Shown piece after piece: positions 29,822-42,255 of a stretch of 64,000 bases of DNA. The DNA is from Corbicula japonica. Its lineage: Eukaryota > Mollusca > Bivalvia > Venerida > Cyrenidae. The notes beneath the pieces are model-generated. The model had not been told where the DNA came from. It ran no database searches and saw nothing but the letters and a program-made list of their open reading frames with translations. Made by a program: the position numbers and the translations under genes. Numbering within the stretch: the stretch's first letter is position 1; the number at the start of each line of letters is the position of its first letter. The stretch covers positions 11,653,338 to 11,717,337 of the forward strand of contig JAZAYU010000012.1 of the NCBI GenBank assembly GCA_038501625.1, in the 5' to 3' direction.

Positions 29822-32329
29822 CTGAAATAAAGAAGCGACTAAAACATACAAAAGAAGTTTAAGAACGCAACAACAAAAGAACGACAACAACGGCATGGTT
29901 TTATCTGACATTAACTATCGCAGACGTTTGTTTTCAGAAGCGTTCCAAACGGGTACAGCAAACCTAACAAAATAGTCATACTAGAATGCTAAAGGTATTT
30001 GTTCTTGAAAACGTGAAACTGTAGGAATGAACGGAATTGAACATCTACGCGAAGGCTATACTAATGCATAACAGTAAAGGGAAGTAACCGCTGCGGGGAG
30101 ATCGCCGAACTCTAACGAAGTGATCTCTTTGATGCTATGTTAAATGGTTAAACGAATAATTAGAGCATAAAAATCAAATAATTACCTTGAAGGTATGAAA
30201 CTAGGAATAATTTTTGTTCAAAATTAAATATTTAAGGATGTGAATCAATCGTAAGAACAGCAAAAATATTTTTCCGCTATTGACTAAAATGTTTTTGTTT
30301 TGTTTTATTTTAAAGAAAGTAAAACTATATTTCAACACTGGAATGGGACTCGGTCCGTTTTGTATATCGAACAACATCAGTGCATTCAGTGCTTTGATTC
30401 TTGTCTGTAAATATTTTCTGGACGAATGATGGGTCATAATATATTATTACTATGTAACTATTACTTGATTATCTTTACTATAGTACAATTAGGCCGGCGC
30501 AAGGGATATGTTGCCCGGCTTTAAATAGAGGTGTTTAGCTAATGCTGAGAACCATGTGGCCTGGCTTTATATATAGATCGTTGAGTAATGAACGGGAACC
30601 ATGTTGTATGTACGTTAAGATCAAGGTCAGGCTATTTATAATTGAGTATATAAATATAGATACTGAATTGAATTATCTCCCCTTAACTATAAATATAAAT
30701 ATAAACATGTATATATATAGATTATATAAATAGATCGATGAGTCGGTGTTTTCTTTTAATTATGCGAATTGAAAGTTTATTGTTGTAAGCAGTTATAGAA
30801 AGAGTGTACATGTAGTAAGAGACATTGTTCAGATAGTTATTCTTGGATGATATTGAAGTTTGTGTTCTGTATACGAATATTGGCAATCCTATGACTTGAT
30901 TTTTGACGCGTGAATGTGACCTTTATTATGATGGTTCTTTGTTTACAAACGTTTCTGATGTTGAAATTGACGGTTCTAGTGGGTTTCTGTTTTACAAGAA
31001 GGCGATTTCGTGTCTATAAAGTAAATAGTGATTGTATTTACCATTTTTGTAGGTTTTTTTCTGTTGTTCAGAATAATTGTGACTCATCCCCATCCCCTCC
31101 CATTTCCCCCCCCCGCCCCCCCCCCTTGTTTACGTGATCAAGATGCTGAATATAGAAAGTTAGTATAGATTTTTCATCCGGAAAGTACCAAAGGAATTGC
31201 CATGTACGTGGTAGGACAATTTTGAAAGATACTGTTGAATTTAAATAGAGCAAATTCATTTAATGTGGTTAGTGCTATGATAATACCTGCATGAACTCTT
31301 ACACCCAACATCTAACATCTTTTAAATGTCGTCCACATATAACACATCTGTGTTATACTTTTCTTGTTAAATTTTCGCTAATGAATCACCATCATAGCTG
31401 ATAAAGTAAAACAACTGACCTACATGATAATACTTTATCGTTTTATGTTTGCCTGTTGCAATAACTTACAAATTTATCAAATTTTTCTGTTTTTTTTGTT
31501 GTTGATAACTTTGCATTTAGGATGAATATTGATTAACACTAGAAATGTCTACAAGTTTCAATAATTGTGTTTTACATGCATATAATTTGATTGTATCAAA
31601 TAGTATAAACTTATTTTCTTTTCAGTTTCAGAATAAAGTTTTGTGAGCATCAACATTTTACTTGAACATACCTTGATAGACAAATCCTGCCTGGGCCATT
31701 TTCTCTGCAGAAGGGGATTCGTGGGGCCAAATGTTAGAGTGCTTATAAAACGTTTTAAGGCGCTCCTGTATCCCATCGCTTCTGTCTTCACTGTGGTTGT
31801 CACTTCTGTCCGCAGGATTTCTTCCTTGAAATTCTGGCGGATAATAAACAGTAAAGTTGTCCGTCTGTGAGCCAGTGACCACCAGTTTCTGGAACTGTTT
31901 ATTAAACGTATTCACGTGACTCCTGGGCGTTTCTTCCTCTTTGGCTGTCATAGACTTAGCAGTAGGATTTGTTTTAGAGAAACTTCCTTTTAAGTTGTCA
32001 GGGTCGGACTGCGATTGAGCGCGACTCTGGTCGATCGGTATGTTTTGTTGTGGAGGTGACTCTGCTGTTTGTCGTCTGTTAACTCTTTGATCATTGTCAC
32101 GACTTTTCCCCGAAATTACGCGTGTTTCGTATTTTTCTCTCGCAGGCGAACCGTATGGGCTATTTTCTTCCTTAGGGGAATCCGAACCAGAGTCTGAGCT
32201 CGAATTGTTTCTCGCCTTTCCACAACAATAAAGATCAATGCCTTCATAATTATTGTTTCCAGTTGAAAGAGAAACATAGTCGGTGGACAGGTACACATCG
32301 CTGTCCAAATCTTTGCAGTTGCTGGCCAT
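29676..32329 (-). CDS. single-BIR (IAP-type) protein, two coding exons, 267 aa
   Basis: Exons 32329-31672 (658 nt) and 29821-29676 (146 nt) join in frame. Residues 1-185 are low-complexity and polar (SSSDSGSDSPKEENSP; RAQSQSDPDNLK). A BIR domain ends the protein: RLKTFYKHSNIWPHESPSAE and MAQAGFVYQG close exon 1, then exon 2 gives MVKCTRCNK...DDPIEEHRKLNPDC. Zinc ligands are Cys239, Cys242, His259 and Cys266 (C-x2-C-x16-H-x6-C, the BIR spacing). Between AGFVYQG and the first Cys there are ~18 residues, more than in classical BIRs. There is no RING or CARD. BIR proteins restrain caspases or act in mitosis; which applies here is unknown. Met 32329 is chosen because an acceptor (TATTTCAG/G) lies just upstream, implying a 5' non-coding exon. 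A paralogue lies at 50325-51442. Confidence 0.85.
29822..31671. other. intron of BIR gene 1
   Basis: This 1.85-kb AT-rich intron holds C-rich tracts at 31087-31127, seen as interrupted CCCC runs (possible i-motif; G-quadruplex on the minus strand). Around 30500-30620 the phrase GGCTTTA..ATAGA..GTTTAG/GAG occurs twice. No nested gene is recognised. Confidence 0.6.
31672..32329 (-). CDS. BIR gene 1, coding exon 1
   Basis: Starts MASNCKDLDSD. The acceptor is at 32356-32357 (exon from 32355). It ends CTATCAAG/GTATGT at 31671, phase 1, splitting a Gly codon in the BIR fold. An upstream non-coding exon is inferred. Confidence 0.85.
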
Positions 32330-32355
32330 TGTTGAACTTGGTTTAATTTGCAAAC

Positions 32356-34379
32356 CTGAAATACACATAAGTATTCTTATTCGTACGTCACGTTATTCGT
32401 TTATCTACTATATTGTCATGTCGTGAAACTTGGCTCAGCTCCAGGCAAGGGCTTTGCGAACAGGTTGCAACACTTCGAATTCGGCATACGTAGAAATTAG
32501 AATGAAATATATTCAGGGATTTAAATTGATGCATAATCTTGCATTTTGATGCATTTTAAATTTTTCTACTTTTCACCCAATCTGATTCGGAGTTTGGGGT
32601 CATTTTAATACAGGAAAATTAGGGAAAAGTGGTCTAATTTTGCAAGAATAAAAGTAAATATTGTGTCTATTGCATTTTAAACATAAGTTTATGAAGCAAA
32701 TACTTATTTGACACTTGAAAATGAATTAAAATGAAGTTAAACCAATTTTATAAGTAGAAAAGTCTACAAAATAAAAGATATGATTCGTGAGAATCTGATT
32801 ATGTTGAAAATCACCATAGGGGCAAGATGACCTCTGGCTTTCAAAAGCTATTTCAATGAAATTACCGATATTTTTGATAAGCATAACTAGCAGAATATTC
32901 TGGAAATGTGCGATGAAAAAAATATGCTTTAAAATTGAAAATCAGTTATTATGGTTAACTAACATTGATACTATTTTTAAAAATCTGTTTACTACCTTCT
33001 TCAGAATCATTCGATTAGTGTCATAAACACATTTCAATTGTATACATATCCACAGAGAAGTAAGAAATAATGCATTAATGTTTATGATCGAAATGTCTAT
33101 AATTACTTGTAGTCACAGTTAAAATATGATTTTTACATATTAATGTAGACGAAGTACACATTCTTATTTCCTCACAATTGCAATTTTTTTCAATGCTAAA
33201 AATAAATAAATAAATAAATAAATTAATAAATAAATAAATAAATAAATTAATTAATAAATAAATAATAAACTATGATGAAAAAACACAGACCAGTTCTTGG
33301 TCTTCTTCGCTAGGCCGGGGTTTGTACGTCACTGGTCACATAGCAAAGTAAGTACTTTCTATTTCGCAAGTGTAATTATCTAGATGAAAAAGCTGCAGTA
33401 CACTGCAACACATGCAGCGAACTTTGCATTGCAATGAAGTATTATTTAACGATGCAATGCATTAATATAATATTGTGTAATACTTAAAAACTTTGTATAA
33501 TAATTAAAATTTAATATACAAACATACACAAGATAGATTATTATTATTAGAACCAACTCATGAATTCGACCTTGGACTATTTACAAATATAGAGTTTGCA
33601 CTACTTATTAGAAGATAAAAATACACCTCCAAACTATTTAATCTGCATTATATTTCTATATTGGTTAAAATAGTTTTGCACTCGACCTATCAATATGCAA
33701 AAATGTACATAACCCGATAAGTTCTGCATTATTAAATCACATTGTTGCAAGGGCAGTAGGTGGTAAAATTAACAAGTAGTATATTTTACCCTGTCCCATT
33801 TTTATAGATTGTTGCTTTTGAAACGTGTTTTTAAAAATAGTCTTTTTACCACAAAACTATTGTTTTACACTGGCAGAAGGATACAGGTATATTTAGGGAA
33901 GAAGTTATAGGAATTACAAACTATTGATGATAGATACGATATGTGAAGAAAAACGTGAAAAAAAAACTGAATGGTTAAGGAAATGCCCTTTGCACACGGT
34001 GACTTTGTCTTTTCAGTTTCACATAGACAGTAGTTACACTGTTATTAAAGTTTTATTTCGTGGGCTTTCAAAGTTAACATATCATGATATCGATACCACT
34101 GACCTTTTACAAGACTGGCAAGAAGTCCGAACAAGTGTTTATAAATTGGGACTGCACATATATCAAAGGAATCATCAGTAGACATCATCCGGATTACTTT
34201 TGTCTGTTGGTTGTTGGTCTCCTAATCAGTTATTTGATTGTCAGTTGGTCTATTGCAAACAGTTTATACACCCTGCTCATTAAATGCTACACATACAATA
34301 GAGTTGCTTTTAGATTATTATATAAAGAAACAAAAGAATATTTGAATGTTCATAACCCCAGGGGAATAATTTGAACAAT
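32356..34379. other. upstream of BIR gene 1; microsatellite at 33196-33272
   Basis: Presumed 5' flank or first intron of BIR gene 1. The only structured feature is an (AAAT)n microsatellite interrupted by AATT (33196-33272). The plus-strand frames at 33924-34374 have no family resemblance. Confidence 0.5.
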
Positions 34380-34694
34380 CTTTGTAGAGTTCCACTAGAG
34401 GGTGCTAAATGCCAAATATCTAAGCTGTAGGCCTTGTGGTTTCAGAGAAGAAGATTTTTAAATTTTTTCCTTTAGGTTGCCATGGCAACCAGAGTTCTGC
34501 ATGGAATTGATTTCTTTGAACAATTTTATGAAGAGCTTCATGCAAGGAACATCCATGGTAAGTTTCATTAACTTTGGCCCAGGGGTTGAAGAGGAGATGT
34601 TGTTTAAAGCAAAAGTTGACGCCGCACGACGCACGACGGACACAGGGCGATACTAAAAGCTCACCATGAGCACAAGTGCTCAGGTGAGCTAAAA
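34380..34694 (+). repeat. bivalve dispersed repeat ending in GAGCACAAGTGCTCAGGTGAGCT
   Basis: It includes GGTTGCCATGGCAACCAGA, the ACGCCGCACGACGCACGACG stretch, and a 3' end with a small hairpin (AGCTCACCATGAGCAC / GTGCTCAGGTGAGCT). The pattern, with ACGAC-rich block and terminal GTGAGCT hairpin, is one I recognise from many bivalve introns. The minus-strand frame across it is not a gene. Confidence 0.7.
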
Positions 34695-34829
34695 AAAACA
34701 CGTTGTTTATTTTGTTTACTAAACAATTAGGAATATCTGGGTCGGAACGGATTCATGTGATATCCTTATTAAAATGGATTACAAGCAACAGGACGTAAGA
34801 GTTATTAAAATGCTGTTTATCCGTCGACA

Positions 34830-37800
34830 AGATCAGTAAGAAAGAAAAGGAGGGACAAGAGTAGGAAGAAGAAAAAGGAGAGACAAGATGAGGGAGAAGG
34901 AATAGGAGGGACAGGAGGATGAAGAAGGAAAAGGAGTGACGAAATGAGGGAGAAGGAAAAAAAGTGACAAGATTAGGGAGAAGGAAAAGGAGGGACAAGA
35001 GGAGGGAGAAGGAAAAGTAGTGACAAGATGAGGGAGAAGGCAAAAGAGTGACAAGATTAGGGAGAACGAAAAAGAGGAACAAGAGGAGGGAGAAGGAAAA
35101 GGAGTGACAAGAGGAGAGAGAAAGAAAAGGAGTGACAAGATGAGAGGGAAGGAAAAGAAGGAACAAGAGGAGGAAGGAGAAAAAGGAGGACCAAGATAAG
35201 GAAGAAGGAAAAGGAGGGACAAGAGGAGGGAGAAAGGAAATGAGGGACAAGAGGAGGAAGAAGAAAAAGGGAGACAAGAAGAGGGAGAAGGAAAAGGAGG
35301 GACAAGAGGAGGGAGAAGGAAAAGGAGGGACAAGAGGAGGAAGAAGGAAAAGGAGGGACAAGATGAGGGAGAAGGAAAAGGAGTGACAAGATGAGGGAGA
35401 AGGAAAAGGAGGGACAAGATGAGGGAGAAGGGAAAGGAGGGACAAGAGGAGGGAGAAGGAAAAGGAGGGACAAGATAAGTAAGAAAAAAGAAGGGAAAAG
35501 AGAAGGGAGAAGAAAAAAAGGAGGAGCAAGATGAGTTAGAAGGAAAAGGAGGGACAAGAGGAGGAAGAAGGAAAAGGAGGGACAAGATGATGGAGAATGA
35601 AAAGGAGTGACAAGATGAGGGAGAAGGAAAAAGAGTGACAAGAGGGGAAGGAAGGAATGGGAGAGACAAGAGGAGGGAGAAGGAAAAGGAGTGAAAAGAG
35701 GGGGGAGAAGGAAAAGGAGTGGCAAGAGGAGAGAGAAGGAAAAGGAGTGACAATATGAGGGAGAAGGCAAAGGAGTGACAAGATGAGGGAGAAGGAAAAT
35801 GAGTGACAAGATGAGGGACAAGGAAAAGGAGGAACAAAAGGAGGGAGAAGGAAAAGGAGGAACAAGAGGAGTAAGAAGGAAAAGGAGGTACAAAAGAAGG
35901 AAGGAAGTAGAAAAAGGAGGTACAAGAGAAGGAAGGAAGTAAAAAAAGGAGAGACAAGAAGAGGGAGAAGGAAAATAAGTGACACAAGGAGGAAGGAAGG
36001 GAGGGAATGGAGAAGGAGGAGGAAAATGATGGTCAAGAAGAGTGAGAAGAAAAAGAATAGACAAGAGAAGATAGGCAGTAGAAAAAAGGGGGCACGAGGA
36101 TGAAGAAGGAAAAGTGACAAGAGGAGGGGAAGGAAAAGGTGGGGAACAGTGAGGGCGAAGGAAAAGGAGTGATAAGAGGAGGGAAGGAATAAGAAAAGAA
36201 GGACACAAGGAGGGAGAAGGAAAAGGAGTGACAAGAGGAGGGAAGGAATAAGAAAAGAAAAGGACAAAAGGAATTTGAAGGAAAAGAAGAGACAAGAGAA
36301 GCGGTATGAAAAAGGGGAGTGACAGGAGGAGGAAGGGAAAAGGAACGGAGAGACACGAGGAGGGACAATCAAAAGACGGACAAGAAAAAGAGGAGGGAGG
36401 GGACAAGAGGAGAGGGAAAATGATAAGGTGCGACAAGAGGAAGGAGACGGAAAACGAGTGAAAAGAGGAAGATTGAAACGGAGAGACAAGAGGAGGAAAA
36501 AGAAATGACAAGAGGAGGGAGGAATAAGAAAAAAGAGAGAGAAGAGGATAAACAAAGAACAGGAGGGACAAGGAAAAGGAGGAAGGGGGACGTAAACTGA
36601 TGGACAAGAAAAAGAGGAAGGAGGGAGAAGGAAATGGAGCGACATGAGGAGGAAAAAGAAAAAGGAGAAACAAGAGGAGGGAGCGAGAAGGAAAGGAGGG
36701 ACAAGAGGAGGGATATGGAAGGAAAATGAGGTACAATATGAGGAATGGAGAAGGAAATGGAGATATAACTAGGAAAGTGATTGACGATAGAATGGAGGGA
36801 GAAAGAAAAGAAGTAGGAAAAAGTTGAAGGGCGCAGGAAGAGGGATAAAGGAAGGGAGTGAGACGAAAAATGAGTGACAAGGGGAGGGAGAAGGAAATGA
36901 AATGACAACGGAGGGAACAGAAAAAGAAGAAACAACAGGAGCAAGAAGGGAAAGGAGGGACACGCGAAGAAAGAAGGAAAAGGAGGAACAAGTGGAGCGA
37001 TAAGGAGACAAGATGAGTAAGAAGGAAACATAAAGACAAGAGGAGGGACAAGGAAAAAAGAGGAAAAAGATGTACAGGGAAAGAGGGAAGAGATGGAAAA
37101 TGTGAGTCAAGAGGAGGGAGGGAGAAATGGGAAGAGAGATTTAGATGTGATAAAAGGAACAAAAGGAAGGAGGGAGAAATAGGAGGATGGGAACTGAAGT
37201 GAAATGGAACAAGAAGTGAAAGTGAAATGATGGATGAAAGGAGTAGGAAGGGAGAACAGAAATAAGAGTAGAGACGAACGCGATGTAAGGAAAAAAGAGA
37301 GAAGATAAGTTAAATGAGAGACAAGAGGAAGGAGCCAAAGGGAAAGGTGGGACAAGACGAAGGAGATAGGAAAGGTGTGAAGAGGAGGGAGAATGGAAAG
37401 GAGAAAAAAAACGTGGGAGGAAGACATTAAAGGAGGTAAAGTGAAATAAAGCGGAACAAAAAGGGAGGTAATAGGTAGAGTAAGTGAAATGATGAGTGAC
37501 AGGTGTTTGATGGGAGAAACGAAAAGAGCGATATGAAAAGGGAGAATGGGATGGGGTGGGAAAAAGACAGTGAAGAGTAGTAAGGAAACAAGGAAATTGG
37601 AGGGACGGGGACAAGAGATGACTGAATGAAAAGGATAGACAAGATGGAAGTGAAGAACTGCAACAGAAGGGAAAGGAGAGACAAGAGAAGGAAGGAGGTA
37701 CAACGGTAAGGAGGGACAAGAGAAACACAAAGGTAAAGGAAGGGCAAGAGGATGGACTAGAGAGAGGGCATGGGGGCAAGGATGGAGAAGAGACAAGAGG

Positions 37801-37930
37801 AAGAAGAAGGGATGATTAACTGTGATAGAAGGTAAAGGAGATACAGAAAAGGGGAAGAACGAAGTAATAATGTAATGAGTGACAAGAGAAAGTAGAAAGA
37901 AAGGAAATGGGGTAAAAAGGGGTAGAAAAT
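34830..37930 (+). repeat. ~3.1-kb polypurine minisatellite (~30-bp unit)
   Basis: The plus strand is almost only G and A with occasional C/T. Units read GGGAGAAGGAAAAGGAGGGA plus CAAGAGGA. The array is tight at 34850-36000 and increasingly scrambled toward 37930. The pyrimidine strand has almost no stop codons, so long open frames (up to 701 residues of Ser/Pro/Leu/Phe) appear in all three minus frames; they are artefacts. Such tracts can form triplex (H-) DNA. Confidence 0.95.
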
Positions 37931-37975
37931 ACAAGAGAAAAAAGTAGGTTTTCGTATTTAAGGGGAAAAGCATTA

Positions 37976-38525
37976 AGTTAAAGTGTGCTCAGCCGTGCGA
38001 CCAAATACACGCGCGAAGCCAAAACTGACCCCCGAAAAAGACCAAAACTGTCCCTCGAAAGGGACTGCCTTTCCGAAGAAGTACAGAATTAGATATGACC
38101 TTTTATATCAAAACAATTTGCTTGTACAGCTATATTTTATTTTTTAACTTCTCGTGATCTTTATCAACACTGCAATTTTGTCAATAATAGTTTGAAGAAC
38201 TTTAATTTAAAAGAAAATAAATTTTAACACCATTTTCACACTTACTTGGTTTATCTAATAAGTTTTTGTATTAAAGGTAGGTAATTCATTGAACGATATT
38301 CTTTAGTGAATTCGTTAGTCCAAAACAATATCAACTCAGAATAAGAGTGGCATTCTATTTGGAATTTGTTTCATTTGATTATTCGCTAAATGGCAAAGAG
38401 TAATGCCTATGTCTCAGGTGATAGCAAAGAAAACATTAGATCTATATTTTAAAAAGTTTATCAAATAAGAAGATAATGTTTACGTTGGGATTAATTAACC
38501 TTAAAGCTATGGCACCAAAGAGTGA
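37976..38525. other. intergenic, nothing recognised
   Basis: Separates the polypurine array from a tRNA-like head. No repeat or exon recognised. Confidence 0.45.
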
Positions 38526-38602
38526 AAGCAGCCGTGGTACAGCGGTAAAGCTTCGGACTCTTGATACGGCGGCCCCTGGTTCGAATCATCTGTTGAGCAG
38601 CA
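38526..38602 (+). repeat. tRNA-derived SINE head
   Basis: A-box-like GTGGTACAGCGGTAAAGC and B box TGGTTCGAATCATC are ~33 bp apart, with a plausible anticodon arm (GACTCTTGAT) between. The acceptor stem does not close. Probably a SINE promoter. Confidence 0.55.
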
Positions 38603-38704
38603 CATAAATTATATTTGACCGCTTTTTTACAATATTAAAGTTACAATTTCTTTATATATAATCGGACAAGGGAAAGAGGCGAAATACGTAGCTATAGAGA
38701 AAAA

Positions 38705-38953
38705 ATGGAAACATTCGGTTTAAGCACTTCGCACAAATTGTTAGTTCCGCAACTTTATATTTCAAAACCGTTTACACCAAAAATTCTTGCTTTTGTGGTA
38801 TGCCTTATTTTAATAAACAATTATTTCTCAGGTAGGTGTAGTCCGAATAACTGTGTTTCGATACATGTTTATAAAAGAGCAAGTTTTTGTCCAAGACAGA
38901 TTTATCTAGTATATTCAAAGGTAAACGTGTTATGGTGTAAGACCTGTAAATAG
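38705..38953 (+). CDS. unassigned small ORF, 82 aa, with hydrophobic stretch and Cys-rich tail
   Basis: It begins METFGLSTSHK, has a hydrophobic run (ILAFVVCLILI, residues ~29-39) and a tail with six Cys (GRCSPNNC, SFCPRQ, WCKTCK). It could be read as a small secreted peptide, but the tail enters the direct repeat at 38936, and a GT follows the hydrophobic run (TCAG/GTAGGT). No family recognised; chance is the likeliest explanation. Confidence 0.15.
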   Translation: METFGLSTSHKLLVPQLYISKPFTPKILAFVVCLILINNYFSGRCSPNNCVSIHVYKRASFCPRQIYLVYSKVNVLWCKTCK

Positions 38954-39401
38954 ACTTCCCTATATAAACTATAGTAAACATGACATGTTTCAAAAGGCTG
39001 GCAATCATAGCTGGTACCATTTTAATAAGGGCTAATTTACATGCTTTTAAAGCTAATTGTTTCTACTGTCCATTTCCAGCAAGAAAAGTAGGGGTCATGT
39101 ATCAATTAACAGAGATTTGACACCTCGAAACCGGTGGTCTGTTTTTTTCACTTCTGTGTGAACTTCAAAACTGTTTTACATATGCCGTCCTAAAACCAGG
39201 GTCTTTTTCATATACTGCATTTCCAAACATAAATTTGCTATCAGTGTGTCAGTAAAAGCGTCTCATTTACTTAACATGTTCCTTTCAGGCCATACTAGCC
39301 ATTTAATGCCCCCAAAAGGCAAAAAAATTGGGACTATTTAGTGTCAGCCATTGTCTGACTAGCCCGAGTAGGAACATCCGCTGGACTATTTACAAGTAAT
39401 T
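38936..39401 (+). repeat. ~470-bp direct repeat, left copy
   Basis: Nearly identical to 39922-40394 (a handful of substitutions and indels). Starts GTGTAAGACCTGTAAATAG and ends GTAATTAGCCT. The 520-bp spacer (39402-39921) shows no retroviral coding sequence. The pair could be termini of a small LTR-like element or a partial 986-bp tandem duplication. The ends are not TG...CA, which weakens the LTR reading. Confidence 0.8.
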
Positions 39402-39921
39402 AGCCTACAAGAAAACTTGTGTTTTTCAATATCTTATATTTTCTGTTTTTATTCAATAATATGATGTTTGCAATATATCTACCAAGTTTCAGCTTTCTGT
39501 TAGCAAAAATGAACTCGATATGAGGAATTTTCCAACACCACCTATTCTGGTACGCGTTTGCGGCCAAGCGGCTAAACCCAAGAATTCATTTCTTGCTAAT
39601 AAAAATTGAAAATTATCAAATTTCTCAAAAACATGGTTATGAATAATAGTAAAACATCTCAACTAATAAAAGCAACTCACTTTTTGAGCTGACACATGCA
39701 AAATGGGCCACACAGGGTATCAATTGTGGCATTTTTAAGGCAAAAACAGTTAAAAATGACCCCTAACCTAATTAAAACCTAAGTTTGCCTCCTGTTACAC
39801 AGTTATACTGATTTTTGACTTTCAATTTTGCTTAAAATTGGTCAGCACACAATTTTAGTGGAAAATAACATTGCAGACAATATAAATATTCAAATTCTGC
39901 CCTCCACTTGTACTTCTTATA

Positions 39922-40394
39922 GGTGTAAGACCTGTAAATAGACTTCCCTATATAAACTATAGTAAACATGACATGTTTCAAAAGGCTGGCAATCATAGCT
40001 GGTACCATTTTAATAAGGGCTAACTTACATGCTTTTAAAGCTTATTGTTTCTACTGTCCATTTCCAGCAAGAAAAGTAGGGGTCATGTATCAATTAACAG
40101 AGATTTGACACCTCGAAACCGGTGGTCTGTTTTTTTCACTTCTGTGTGAACTTCAAAACTGTTTTACATATGCCGTCCTATAACCAGGGCCTTTTTTCAT
40201 ATACTGCATTTCCAAACATAAATTTGCTATCAGTGTGTCAGTAAAAGCATCTCATTTACTTAACATGTTCCTTTCAGGCCATACTAGCCATTTAATGCCC
40301 CCAAAAGGCAAAAAATTGGGACTATTTAGTGTCAGCCATTGTCTGACTAGCCCGAGTAGGAACATCCGCTGGACTATTTACAAGTAATTAGCCT
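39922..40394 (+). repeat. ~470-bp direct repeat, right copy
   Basis: Second copy of 38936-39401. The base before it (ATAG) and after it (TATTGATACC) differ from those around the first copy, so both boundaries of the repeat are sharp. Confidence 0.8.
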
Positions 40395-41394
40395 TATTGA
40401 TACCGTTACAACGGTTATTAGAAATCTAAAGGTAATGCATACAAATCAAGTAAAATCAGTATGTTATTAAAGTGGTACATTTACTAAGTAGCACTTTCTA
40501 GCGAAATGGAGTGTGCATACTTACAATCGCTCTGTCTTCTCAAAAGCACTTTTTCGCATGAGCGAAGTTTTCGGCAGCAAGTAGCAAGCAGGCATGCAGT
40601 AAGTTCGCTTTGGCAAAGAACGACCTACAATTTATACCTATTTGGTGTTTCGTCTTTATCAAAATATCAGAAAGGCGCAATATATATGTATCAGGAATTT
40701 CCACATTCAGAAGACACAGCCTCCCCACACATCCAAGAAAAAGAAAAATAGAGAACATGGTTAATATAATGATAGCAACAGACACATGATTTCTCACTCT
40801 TTTTTTTAAACTTGTGGAAGTTTTACTAAAATTCTTATGGGAGTATTTTTCAAGAAAAAGGCGAGATTAAGTGCAGAAATTATGTTTGCAGGTGGTCGGT
40901 TTTGTGGTTGGTGTATTTCAAAACTACAGTCAATTTTTTAAAGTGCAAGATTTAAACAAACCTTACCAGACTTGAACCTTTTTTCGTGCGGCTAAGCCCA
41001 TTATATTTTAGAGAGTGCATGATTTAAAAAACATCTTCCAACGCAAATGAAGCAAATTACTTCTAGAATTTTCAAGATATTTTCTGGAATTTTATGTTCT
41101 GCATCATATTTTTGACATTTATTTTTACATATCACATAAGGCAATCACACATTAAATTTTGTTAAAGGGAGAATGGTCTATACTGTAATTTTCAAGATTT
41201 TAACTTGACACATTAAACAGATATTCGAGATCAAATGTAGATTATCATGACATAATGTCCATTATTTGTTCGAGCTTAACAATTTCCCAATAACGAAAAT
41301 AATAATTTGAAACTCTAATCCTATGCATAGTATCAAGAGTAGATACAATATTAGGACACAATATTCACGTGGTTCATTAGATTATTTGTTGAAA
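40395..41394. other. intergenic; small part of the GGAACGGTCAGTGGC repeat family
   Basis: At 40713-40750 the phrase CACAGCCTCCCCACACATCC resembles the left end of the dispersed family seen at 42055. The rest is unassigned. Confidence 0.4.
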
Positions 41395-42255
41395 AAAGTG
41401 AAATATGCAAATTAGATATTGTCACACCCAGAAAAAGAAGCCCCTTACGCTGCCAAAAAGTAAGGAGGAAAATAGACTGGTACCGCGTTCGACTATTTAG
41501 ATAGAGACCGAGGTACCAGTCTAGGAGGAAAAGAGAGCATGGGTTTATACAATGATCATTTTCAAATAAGACCTCACCAACAATTATCGAAAAGAAGAAC
41601 CTGAATGGGTACAGCCTTGGAACGGTCAGTGGCAAAACAATTTGCCATTGGAGTTTAAACCAGGTTTCAGGGTGCACCAACCTCACACTTGGCCCATAGA
41701 TTCCCTTATGAACAAACAAGTACAAATGATACCAGCCCACACTGGTTCTCGTGGTGAATTAGCTCTAACCCACCCATCAGCTTGACAATGTTGCATGCAA
41801 AAGCAAACAAACATATACAGCATAACAAGCTCATAGCATTTCCAAGCAAAAAGTTGGAGGGTTTACCTGTTCTTAAAATTAAGTGTTTATGCTCTGATTC
41901 TGTGCTTTTATAAACACTGACCTGAATATTTTGTAGATATAATCCGAAATCAAGTGAAGATAATTATGAAATAACTTTTATGTATACTTTGACAAAGTAG
42001 TATTGCATTGCTATTAAATAACAATTCTAGTTTCAAAAACGTGAACTATGCATTTCAGTCTCCCCACGCAGCCAAAACGTAGAGAGAAAAAAGGAGCACT
42101 GGTTTACAAAAAATATCAATTTCCAAAAGACATCACAAACAATTAACGAAATGGGAAAATTTGGAAATACCGCTTTTTTGAACGGTCAGTGGTAAAACAA
42201 TTTGCCACTGGAGGTTTAATCAGGTTCTAGGGTGCACCAACCTCACACTTACTTA
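41395..42255 (+). repeat. two adjacent copies of the GGAACGGTCAGTGGCAAAAC dispersed family
   Basis: Copies at 41395-41850 and 42050-42255 share CTTGGAACGGTCAGTGGC, CAGGTTTCAGGGTGCACC and CCTCACACTT. The first copy also holds a hairpin (AGACTGGTACC...GGTACCAGTCT, 41476-41523). The minus frame 41351-41740 is repeat-derived. Confidence 0.7.

Noticed and set aside
34753..37973. Several minus-strand ORFs up to 701 codons of Ser/Pro/Leu/Phe
   Set aside because: They lie in a polypyrimidine strand where stop codons can hardly occur; all three frames are open and the 10-residue repeat mirrors the 30-bp DNA unit.
38936..40394. Confident LTR retrotransposon
   Set aside because: No TG...CA termini, no clear primer site or polypurine tract, and no coding sequence between the repeats.
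41351..41740. 129-codon minus-strand ORF
   Set aside because: Lies wholly within a dispersed repeat with several non-coding relatives in the window.
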